Assembly: GCA_009602725.1 (NCBI GenBank)
Contig: WELB01000144.1
Coordinates: 93,500-137,987 of the forward strand
Direction of reading: 5' to 3'
DNA length: 44,488 nucleotides
DNA from: Spirogloea muscicola
Lineage: Eukaryota > Streptophyta > Zygnematophyceae > Spirogloeales > Spirogloeaceae
The position numbers were made by a program, and so were the translations under genes. Each line of letters begins with the position of its first letter. Position 1 is the stretch's first letter. This document shows positions 33,441 to 42,687 of the stretch, piece by piece. The notes under the pieces were generated by a model. That model was given only the letters and a program-made list of their open reading frames with translations, was not told the DNA's origin and did no database searches.

Positions 33441-34240
33441 AATAGCCAAGCGAGCTCCTAGGTCTGGTGGCAAAGAAAGCCTGCTCTGATGCTTCGCCGT
33501 TATTGCGTGACACTATGACCGGCAAGTTGCCATCTGTTGTACATTCCTGTCTTGGCCTTGGCTGGCAGCAGATTTGATTAAGAGGGTCGATGTTGTGGTT
33601 CTGGTTGCCTAAGATGCCCATGCGGCACAGCCTTCTCACAAGCAAGTGACTCAATTGTGCAGCACCACCAACTCTAGTAATATAAGTTGCGACAGTACAA
33701 GCACGGTCATGAAATGCTAGAGGCGTCACTCGCTTGAGCTAATGCTGTGCCCTTGGAGAGTGTTCGTCACATAGGAGCTTGATTCTACCCACACACATGT
33801 CAGGGAGATTCATGTGCTTCGTGAACTCTGTCCAGCAGCACAGGAGCAGGCAAGACTTGCCTGCCCATTGTGCAGTCAGCAGGTGCTGGTAGATGCAGCG
33901 GCATGAAGAAGCAAGCGAATTGTGACAGAAGTGACAAGTATGTAAAAGACAAGGACATCTTAACGAGAATGGTTTAGGACGATGGTGACATGCATCCTTG
34001 CCAACATAACTGCCCACTGCACAGCAATCGGTGAATTTGATGTCAAAAGCTATGTACCTCACCCATTGAGCATATCGGGGTCTAATATTGACAGGATTCA
34101 GACTCCATCTGAATGATACCGATTCCACGGTCAGAGACCTCACAATGTGATCTGGCCAAAAATGTGATGGGACCAGGATACGAAGAACATACTGATCTGC
34201 ACCTTCTGCTGGCAATTGTAGCTGTCGCTGTACTAGGAGA
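33441..34240. other. Intergenic between convergent genes
   Basis: Eight hundred bases between the ends of the second EXORDIUM-like gene and the RNase T2 gene. Only short frames without family resemblance occur; no repeat or RNA gene is recognised. Confidence 0.55.
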
Positions 34241-35903
34241 CTAAAATGAGGGGAACTGCACAATCTTGGGACAGGCCCTGACTTTTGGAAAGACGGGGCA
34301 GTCAATTAATGTTCGAGCATCTGTATCCACGCAGATGTAAATCTGCGTCACAGTCACAGAAGTGACCAATTTAAGAGAGGTCTGACCACATCGGATTGTT
34401 AGCAAAGCCCTTGTCAAAAATCTGTTCAGATCCAATGTCTCAACATAACAAAAATGGGTGTTTGGGAAGCAGCACACCTGGTACAGCTGGGGCCTCCTCG
34501 CTTCGTCCTTGTTGCACTCAACAGCCGGGGTGTACCCAGTGTAGCCTTCAATTGCATCTGTGATGTCACGAAGATTGTAGCTCGCTCTGTTTGCCAAAAG
34601 GCGACAATGACATGAATATGCAAAAAGTTGGTAGTGAGCCTCTTGCAGAGAAATACCTCTATTTCATCAATGTCGAAGTGTGGCAACTCCTCCAAGTTGC
34701 TTGCAAAACCGTCAATAAGTCCTGTACAGAGGTCCTGTACACTGAGGTACGGCTTTCACACTGGAGAGCAGTACACACCCGGGCGTGATGCCGGCATCAG
34801 CAAGGGCCTTGGTGACAAGTGTGTCCTTCCACAGCTCCAGAGCAGCCTGCACATGTAATATTTGACTGATAATGCAGATCTGTAAGGTAGACAGTTGTCA
34901 AGGTAAGAGATAGTTAAGTAACTGTAGCTGAGTTGCAAAGTGCTTGATTGTAGTGCAAAGAGCATGAGTCTCCTGAGCCGTAGGCCAGTCACAGATGGGA
35001 GTGACCTCCAACATAAGCACAGCTGCTCCAAATATCGGCTAACCTCGAAGTAGGCATGCTCGTCCGACATCGTATCAGCGCAGGTCCCATGCTTGCTCCA
35101 CTCGTGCGACCAGAAGCTTTCGCCCTTGCTGGCAGGACAATTCAGCGTGTCCCAGAAGTCCTCCAAGTCGCTTTCCAGGTCACGGATCTGGACAGTACAG
35201 GAGGCAGCTGCTAGAGCACACATCAGGGCTTCATTGTCGTCGTCCTTCGCAAAGTTCGGCAGTCTCAAGTCCACTGTTATTAGATGTCACCAAGCCACAC
35301 GGGCACAATTGAGCTCGATTCCTGAAGAGCCAGAGGTGAACAGACCAATGAGCAGCGAGGATCATACAGGTGAGTATGACAAAAGCGATGCCTTGAGTTG
35401 ACAGGTGGCAAACCTCGGAGATCCTGAAGGGCCGACTGGGGTCGCAGTCCTGGGGATAGCTGCCATCCGCATAATTGGGCCACAGTCCGTGGATGGAGAA
35501 CTGGGCATCGGGCTTGCCCTTGTCGGGATTGTAGCAGCACTTCCTATCGCAGGTAGTCCGCACCGGCGCATGTGCAACTCAGCTGGAGCCCGAATGGCAG
35601 GCTTGCCAGCTGCGCTGACAGATTGCGCACCCCAGAATGGCTACCGACATTTGGTGCACGACACGACGAGAGCCGAGCACCATTTGGCAGGGAGGGTGCC
35701 GCTCAATGCACACCTTCGTGGCACAGGGGGAGCAAGGCGGACTGCCGAGCAGGGGGGCTGCTGCGTGCCCACCTGCCGGAATTGCAGTACGAGCCGGGCC
35801 ACTGCTGCACGAAGAAGAAGAAGTCGAACCCACCAGCATTGACGGCGTTGGCCGCCAGCGTCGTCGCCACCGCCTGCGCCAGCGCCGCGCCGCCCGCCGC
35901 CAT
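34241..35903 (-). CDS. RNase T2 family ribonuclease, six exons
   Basis: Minus exons: 35903-35773, 35543-35414, 35187-35044, 34846-34779, 34586-34478 and 34342-34241; all phases agree, giving 227 residues. Landmarks: FDFFFFVQQWPGSYC at the mature start, RKCCYNPDKGKPDAQF, the first catalytic motif FSIHGLWPNY, SDLEDFWDTLNCP, the second catalytic motif FWSHEWSKHGTC, HAYFE, YNLRDITDAIEGYTGYTP, ECNKDEARRPQLYQ and YICVDTD. The catalytic histidines (IHGLWP; HEW and KHGT) and paired cysteines are present. RNase T2 enzymes cut RNA after forming a 2',3'-cyclic phosphate and usually act in the secretory path, vacuole or outside, often in phosphate recycling. The N-terminal 25 residues (MAAGGAALAQAVATTLAA) make only a weak signal peptide, so localisation is uncertain. 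ATG at 35903 has a Kozak-like GCCGCC context. Confidence 0.95.
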
Positions 35904-36130
35904 GGTGCCTGGAGGTGGGGGGAAAGCTACGGCTGCGCGGGCAAGGGGGTGGAGGGAGCTGGGCCACCTGGGCCAGCGCGTGTAGGCGGCGCGACGAGAT
36001 GCGAGCTGCGCACGAGCAAGCGGGATTACCACGCGGCGCGCGCGGAGAGGCGGAGAGGAGCCGGCGTGGAGCTGCAGCACCTAGCCCGCCCCGGTTGGCT
36101 CGGAGCATCTGCCAGAAGGAATGACTGAGG
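35904..36130. promoter_or_regulatory. GC-rich upstream region of RNase T2
   Basis: GC-rich leader immediately upstream of the RNase T2 start, ending near 36125, where repeat-type sequence begins. Promoter function is inferred from position; no partner gene is visible on the other side. Confidence 0.4.
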
Positions 36131-37860
36131 GAAGTTAAGTGCATGTGTGGATGATCCGATTGTCGCAAGGTGCAAGACAGAAGCACTGCCATGACTGATG
36201 TTCGTCGATGGGCTCAGGAGCCGCCGGTGCCTGGGCAGCTCTGCGTGCATGTTGCTTGTGTCGCAGAATGGAAGAAGAAGCTCGCCCAAATTTACGAAGG
36301 TGGCCAGGAATCTATATTTAAGAAAGGCCAGCCCAAAACGAATGGACAAAATAACCACGAGCATCTGGCATGGGGGTGGCTGCATGCGAGTCACATGATT
36401 GCTAGCTTGAGATGCTCAGCACTCGACTGTCTCGTGCGGCTGCTGACCAAGATAGATTAGATAGTGAGCACCCAGTGGCCACTTAAGTCGTTGTGTGCGT
36501 AGCGCTTTTCTGACCCCTTTAAATTTCGTTCATTCTTATTTTGGGCTGGCCAATCACAGCCATCGCCCTCTACTCAAAGAGACGCTTCCAGTATTGGTTG
36601 ATGCCTGTAAGTAGGTCGTTGGGCTCCCCCCTTGACCTTAGTCCATTCTTCTTGCGCTGGCCAGCGCCTTCATTCAGCAAGCTTCTCCAACCTTTCACTC
36701 CGTTAGCAATTTACTTGATTGATCAGGCAGGCCATCCACACCTGCCACCTGAAAACATCACAATCTTCCCATGCAGCTGACCTTTGGCTCGTACCTGAAC
36801 GATGCGGAGCTGCACTTCCTCAGTGAATCTCTTGGACACTTTCCGTGGGGACGTAGATATCACTGATTTCTGATGCGCAATGCGGAGCTGCACTCTCTGT
36901 GACTTCTGGAAAGTCGCTCAATAAGCTCTAGTCAACAGATGCAGAACAAACCAGTGAACAAGGTCCAGTCGGGGAATTGGGAATGCGTCCACGAAGGAGG
37001 GTCGTTCAGTAAGCTGTAGTTAGTAGCCGCAAGTCAGGGTCACCAGCAGCCAGAAAGAAAGATCTTTCAAAGTTGGGCAATAGAAGACATGAATGGACAA
37101 GGCTTGGAGTGGCTGGACGAAGGAAGAAGCTGCTCCGTCAAAAAGAGCGAAGGCTGAGAAGAACTAGCTTCTCAGAAATAGGGCTATAGCTGTGAGAGGC
37201 CAGCCCAGAGGAACGCACAAGGTCAGAAGGGCCAGCTGACAAACAGTAACCAGGTCTTGGATATGGAAAATTGACACGCTGGACAACAAGCAGTCTACTA
37301 AGGATGGCCGCTCAGTGACCCCTGTTTGGCAGTTGCGAGTCAGCTGGAGGCAGCAGCAAGTGACCGATTATTTCTGAATTGGCTTTTTCACAGCTCTGAG
37401 GCTTCGTCTATCTCCTGGAACAGCTTGTCGATGCCAGCTGACGTAGTCGGGCGAGTTGCTTAGGGCAATCTAGTGTCCCACAAGCAATCATTGCTTGCTA
37501 CAGTATGCGGCTATCGTTGAGTCTGCCTGCAGCGCTCCCAGGCACAGCATGCTGGGCGAGCACTAGGCCAGGCTAATGGCTTGCGTGGTGGTGCTCTGGC
37601 TCCTCAGCTTAGCTTGTCATTTATGTGTGTGCTCACTCGTGGGTATTTAGAGGACCCCTCTTGCCACCGTATTGAGAGCAAGCGCGCCTTATTGCCCGTT
37701 ACCAGGACTTCGTACGGTTCAAAGTGGCCTCCCCATCTGAGGTACGTCTTTAGATGTGCTTGCCTTTGTACTTGGTCATTTGGCCTTTGTTTGTTGCAGA
37801 TACACGATAATTTATCTGAACCGCGCGTCTTTCTTCTTGTTGACGCCTTTTGGCCCTTTG
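36131..37860. repeat. Repeat island 2, first part
   Basis: Cores of the dispersed family occur at about 36325 (AAAGGCCAGCCCAAAACG), 36530 (TTCATTCTTATTTTGGGCTG), 36645 (GTCCATTCTTCTTGCGCTGG) and 37193 (GTGAGAGGCCAGCCCAGAGG). Between them are short frames only. Nothing between 37250 and 37860 is recognised as a gene. Confidence 0.55.
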
Positions 37861-38120
37861 GACCTTGTTCATCCTTTCTGAGCTGGCGTTTCACACTGCT
37901 TGCCCCCTTGGGGAGAGGACCAAGGACGTTCAAGGACGGATGCCCAAGGACGTCGTCATCGCCGCACCCTAAACATTGTAGGCGTGCAACCTGGTGGGAG
38001 ACCACGGGCCTTGGCTAATGTCGTCACTACAGAGGCAAACGAAGGTCCAGCATCGACCCACATCACTGGCCACGCAGTGGGCAGGCAGAGCAAAGAAAGC
38101 TGCAGCACTGCATCAAATAA
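37861..38120 (+). mobile_element. Retrotransposon fragment (copy F)
   Basis: After a tail-type GACCTTGTTCATCC stretch, the + strand reads NIVGVQPGGRPRALANVVTT followed by EANEG and AVGRQSKES. This matches ADLVAS...GGGPRLIADVVTT and AVRQAAAAKE of copy E. It is heavily decayed and 3'-truncated. Confidence 0.55.
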
Positions 38121-38369
38121 CCCCACTGCGATCAGCTCCTGCTAGGTGCAGTCGACAACTTTGGCTGTAGAGTTCCTCGATTCCACAGTTGCCTCGTGAC
38201 ATTGCCAGTCTAGGCTATGCATGACGCGCAGATGTCCTTCCAGCCGAGATGGCCTTGCCAGCTGCATATCTGTCGTTCTTGCGCCGTCGAGTGTCTCCCT
38301 GTTCGCAGCGTGCTCAGGCTCATGCTTTGCACCAGAAAGCTGGGCGAGCTGAGCTCTAGTTGGTGGCAG

Positions 38370-38784
38370 AAGAGAGAGAGAAGGCGCGCGGAGCGCATGA
38401 AATTGAAAGAGTGGCCAATTGTAGCCTCACAAATGTCCTGGCAGAAGGGCTTGGTTTTGCCATCTGGTATTCGGGGACTGATTAGCGACCTTCGTGCTTC
38501 TCGACACAAAAAGACCAAAAGAAGAAGAAGTGGCACTCCCGATGGGGGCAAGGGCTGTGCAAAGCCAGCCCGAAAAGAATTGACAAAGGTTCGAAGGGGC
38601 CAAATGACGGAGGGGCCTACAGCGCTAAGCAGCTACGAAGGGGGCCTGAAAAGAGGGAAGCTCAGTACCCACGAGTGAGCAACACAGCACACAGAAAGAG
38701 AGCACAGAAGCAAGCGCGGCCAGATTAACTGGTGGCTGGGAGAGGCCAGCCCAAAAGAACGGACAAGGTCTGAAGGAGTCGGAG
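38370..38784. repeat. Repeat island 2, last part
   Basis: Contains GAAGGCGCGCGGAGCGCATG (shared with about 25820), the AGCCAGCCCGAAAAGAATTG tail with AATGACGGAGGGGCCTA (shared with 1330-1385) and GGGAAGCTCAGTACCCACGA (shared with the inverted-repeat arm at 380-400). It ends with CCAGCCCAAAAGAACGGACA, immediately before the telomere-type run. Confidence 0.7.
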
Positions 38785-38817
38785 TTAGGGTTTAGGGTTT
38801 AGGGTTTAGGTTTTAGT
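38785..38817 (+). repeat. Interstitial telomeric repeats (TTTAGGG)n
   Basis: One partial TTAGGG, two full TTTAGGG units, then degenerate TTTAGG and TTTTAG. The G-rich strand is the + strand, so a telomere at this point would have capped the sequence to the left. TTTAGGG is the plant and Chlorella-type unit. Confidence 0.9.
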
Positions 38818-39160
38818 GGGTGGACGTGGCCTTGTCCGTGGCACCCCAGCGGTCGCCGCCCTGCTCGCGCCGCGCACTCCCGCTCCGCTCCCGCTCCCGG
38901 CGCAACCGCTCGCCCTGCCTTTCCAGGCAGCGCGCTTCGCCTCGGACCACCTCGCACGGCACGGAGCACTGCTGAACACCACACAGCTGCTTGCCTGGAG
39001 ACTGCCAGCGCCAGCCCATCCACTGGGGGCTTCTGCAAGTGCAGGCTCAACACCTCTGTGCAGTCTGTGCAGCGTAGAAAGGGCTCCCTGCTGGGCACAC
39101 TGGCTCTTGTACGCAGAGCCCGTCAACGAGCTCGGCAGGGGTGTGGCTTACCGCACTCAG
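38818..39160 (+). other. GC-rich open segment, possible 5' exon without ATG
   Basis: An open frame (starting VRGTPAVAALLAPRTPAP) runs from the telomere repeat to a good donor, CAGGTACAC, at about 39160. Ala/Pro/Leu-rich composition is like the transit-peptide exons of other genes here. No ATG occurs anywhere between 38818 and 39160 on this strand, so if it is an exon its start has been lost to the left. Confidence 0.35.
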
Positions 39161-39931
39161 GTACACATGTTGATTGCCCTCGAAGTTGCAGCCATCAACC
39201 TTCTCAAACTCTCCGGTGCACTCAGTAGATGGTCACCCCTCCCTGGTGTTTCCCAAGGAAGCTGCTTCGCTGGGCAGTACCTCTTTGAGCACCTGCCCTC
39301 CCATTCACCTGCTCGTCCTACTTGTGATGACTTGTGATGGATGAAGCGCATGCCAAATAGTGCCAGAATCTTTACCCATCGTTTCCGTTCTTCTGAAAGG
39401 AGGTGTGCGGCAGCCGTCAGTACACCATCACGGCTACACCCTGCCCTCTGGTGTCTTCCCTGAAATACCAGAACTCCTTGAGGAGGTCTTTCGAGGCTGC
39501 GCTAGCACAACATCTGTGCCAGATGGCTTCGCAGCTGGCCAGGCATGTTAACATCGTGAGGTTCAAAGCTCATGCGGTTGCCTCAGGTGCTGCTGCTCGA
39601 GAGATGCTCAGAGGCAGTCAGACACGGCACCAGGCAGCTGCATTCACCCCAACCTACTGCCGCAGCGTCAACCAGAGACATGATATAGCGGGCACAACCA
39701 TAGGCCACGGGCCTCAAGTGATTCAGGCTGCCCGAAGCTCAGGCGAGGAGCATGATGAGAGGTCGGTGATCCAAATGTGCTTCTCCAGATAACATCAGGT
39801 TACGGATGATGATGTTTGCATATCAGCGTGTAGGATTCAGGGCTTACAATGGTCAGCGGCTTAAGTCAGCTTGGTCATCCTTGACTTGACAGAACTGTAC
39901 CTGGAAGCTTTGCGACCTGCATAGCCAGCAG

Positions 39932-40768
39932 TTGTGACTCTGTGCCACAGCTTCTGAGGGAAAATTGTGACAATCCTGCATTGCGCCAGTGCACTATCAG
40001 ACTACCTTGGGACATGTGGTGCAGGCCATCTTTAGATGACGTGGAGCGAATCTCAAAGGGCCTATCAAGCAAAGCCAAGATCGGCAGCCGGCAAGTGCCC
40101 CACCGCTTGAATGCAGAGGAGCGCAAGGTTCCTCTCTTCTGCCTTCATAACTTATATGTGAACCTTGAGACCCGCCATTGTGTGAAGCGCGTGAGCACTC
40201 AGTAATAGCGGCCCACTTGCTGACCATCACATTGGGCAGGCGTATGATCTGGCCAAGGAAAGAGGCTATGTTGTCATCAAGCCTCAAACACGGCATTATC
40301 CACTGAGGAACACTTTCCGCAACTTCTGCGATGCAAGCGCGCAGCCTTGCATCAGGATTGAGCAGGTGCGCCTGCATGGTACCACACCGCTGTGCTGCTT
40401 GAGAGGATGGATGTCAAGGTCTTTTGGACGCTGGCATGCTTGTACTGTGTGTTGTGGGGCAGGTCGTCCAATGGCAAAGCACCAGAGCTTAGTCAAGTTG
40501 CTGAATGTCCTCTTCAAAAAGGCCTTGATGATGTGGTGTGTGTCAGGGGACAAGTGCAGATAGCGACAAGCTTGTGGTTGATTTGACCACCCTCAGACTT
40601 CCAGACAAGGAATTGGAAGAGGTTGTCCAACAAGTCTGCAACATCGTGCAGCAACCAAACTTCTCGTCTGGTGCACAGCTCACCATGGCCATGACTTGTG
40701 CAATAGCTGCAATCAGCTGTTACAGTTGTGGAATTCTGGACGTGTTAGTGCTCATCGTGTGGTCTTAG
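39932..40768 (+). CDS. Conserved plant/algal protein of unknown function, 5' end unresolved
   Basis: Phase-consistent exons end at 40127, run 40240-40365, and start at 40547. Together they read PSLDDVERISKGLSSKAK, GSRQVPHRLNAEERK, AYDLAKERGYVVIK, LRNTFRNFCDASAQPCIRIE, then DSDKLVVDLTTLRLP and LEEVVQQV. I recall a plant family, predicted to be plastid, with the pattern SKG..K..GSR.VPHRLN..ER...A..RG, FR..CDA...PC and VVDLS.LR; its function is unknown to me. The open frame stops at 40768, but a donor near LEE or a further exon at 40845-41152 is possible. Upstream exons between 39160 and 39930 are not resolved. Confidence 0.55.
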
Positions 40769-41854
40769 CATATGCCTTGAATGCACGCTAGACTGTTGGT
40801 CTTTGAGAGCTTATGGTTTGTGCATTCTCTGGTTTTGCGTCCTAGCTATTACAAGGAGCTCAGTGGTCTACTGCAAGAAGGCCCCTGCCAGACCAGCATG
40901 CTGACACAAAGTCGTTTGTTGGCTAAAGGTCCTGACGGGCAGGAATCAAGATCAGGCGAGTCTGATGCGGACATTGGAGTGCCACACGAGCAACTAAGCA
41001 GAGAGGAAGGTGTTGATGGCCTCGCGAGGAGTCAGAAGGGTCTCATATGTGTGCCATGTGACAGGAGCACGGGAAGGACTCTTGCAAAGGCTATTTTTAG
41101 CACCTGGAATGACGGGCCTGGCTTCGCAAGTGGCCAGCTGAAGGGCCAGTGAGTCATATGTCCCCCTCCGAAGGTGCAATAGTTGTTGTGAAATGACCTC
41201 CGGAGCTGCAGCATGAGCACTTGCGTTCAGCACTAGCAGCACCTTGTGGTGGTCAGAGCATTACGTGACCACCTGTGCTTCCAAACACCCGTGAGCAAGT
41301 CGAGGCGAAACATGGCCAACTCATGAGGCTGAGCCCAGCTTGGGGGGCTCTTGCAAGGACCATCCGGGATGGAAGAAACGTTGTTGCGCTTTCTTGTCTT
41401 CACAAGCTTTGCCAATGCGCATAGCAGACGGAGGCGCCTTGCAGGCTGCCTTGCCCTGGTCATGCAAGGGGCTCAAATGTGTAGACTGCAAGTCGCTAAC
41501 TTTAGGTTGAGTAGGCAATGGGCTCAATGAGTGGACTACGAGCCTCTAGTATTATTTTGACAAGGAAGCAAAGTGCATTCCCTGTGAATCAAGGTCAAAG
41601 TCCAGCCTGCTGCAACTTTCAGCTTGTTTTGGCTACTCAAACAGGGAGCTCCATGGCTGTGACACCTGACAGTGCACCTTGTGCATTATTATAAGATTCG
41701 CAAGCAGCAGAGCTAGAGGGCCAAAGCATTGGCGTGAGCCTGCTGGTCTGCTCGCTGTGAGTGCCCACAAGTGCGAGTGCGCAGGACCCATGAGTGAGGG
41801 GCTTGGAAGGGAAGCCGACTGCTTGGGTGCGTGACCATGATGGCTGGCCATTGC
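40769..41854. other. Intergenic, no firm gene
   Basis: A + frame to 41152 (YYKELSGLLQEGP ..., acidic and Ser-rich) could be the last exon of the preceding gene but lacks family support. From 41153 to 41854 I see nothing coding or repetitive. Confidence 0.4.
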
Positions 41855-42470
41855 TTCCAAGGCCCTAGGACGAGGCGTGTTGATCTGGTTGGCGTCCCCC
41901 TGGGAGGTGGCAGGCAGCTCCTCATGAATGTCGTCCTCACCGACAGCTTCCGGAAGAAGGGCCCCATAACTTTTGAGACAGGCTATGCTGTCAAGGTGGC
42001 CGAACAGAAGAAGTTGCACAAGTACAAGGACCACCTGGTGGGTGATACCTTTTACCCCCTGGCCATGGACATCCACGGGTGTTACGGGGGCTCGGTGGTC
42101 CTCATTACTTTCGCTGCTGGCATCTCAAGCTGACCAGCGGCTCTGGGAATAGGGTGCAGCACTTCCTGGAGGCTAGGTGCCTTTGAGTCTTGTGTCCTGC
42201 TACCGCATGCGTTTATCTATGTCCCTTCAGCGCTCCAAAGAGCTTGTTTTGCACCGCCGAGCCGGTTGCGCCCTTGCAGCAGCCTCTGGCTTGCGCAGCC
42301 GGGTTGCTCTTCCTCCCCTCAGCTCATCTGACTTCCTACTGCTGACAAGGGGGTACCCCCGCTGCCCTGTCTTCCAAGCCTGTGGCTCCGTCATGAACAC
42401 TGTGTATGCATCTGGCTGGCTTGCACAGCCGCTCTTTAGATATCAGCAGCCGCATTCTTTCTAAGGTCAA
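41855..42470 (+). mobile_element. Retrotransposon C-terminus fragment (copy G)
   Basis: The + strand reads RRVDLVGVPLGGGRQLLMN, VVLTDSF, YAVKVAEQKKLHKYKDH, VGDTFYPLAMDIHGCYGG. After a frame change it reads YRMRLSMSLQRSKELVLH, RAGCALAAASG and FLLLTRGY. All segments align in order with copy E. The end region (CTCATCTGACTTCCTACTGC through TATCAGCAGCCGC) matches 22330-22470. Frames are broken, so the copy is inactive. Confidence 0.75.
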
Positions 42471-42687
42471 GGTTGCACGCCGTGAGCGGCAGCAACTCCT
42501 CCTTGGTTACCTCGATGACTGCGCGCGACCCCAGTCTCTGTACACACACACCCAACACCACTTCATGCTAGCATCAGCTACAGGTGATACTACACAAAGT
42601 GCCGCCCATTGCTATGTCCAAGTTGACAGAGCCAGCACTTGCACAGTGCAGGCTCCACAACAGCGGCAACGTGGTCACTCGAGCTAG
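42471..42687. other. Short intergenic spacer
   Basis: No coding or repeat signal is seen between the retrotransposon fragment and the stop codon of the minus-strand transporter gene. Confidence 0.5.

Noticed and set aside
40781-41152. 123-residue + frame after the unknown-function gene as a separate gene
   Set aside because: No family resemblance; at best a terminal exon of the preceding gene.
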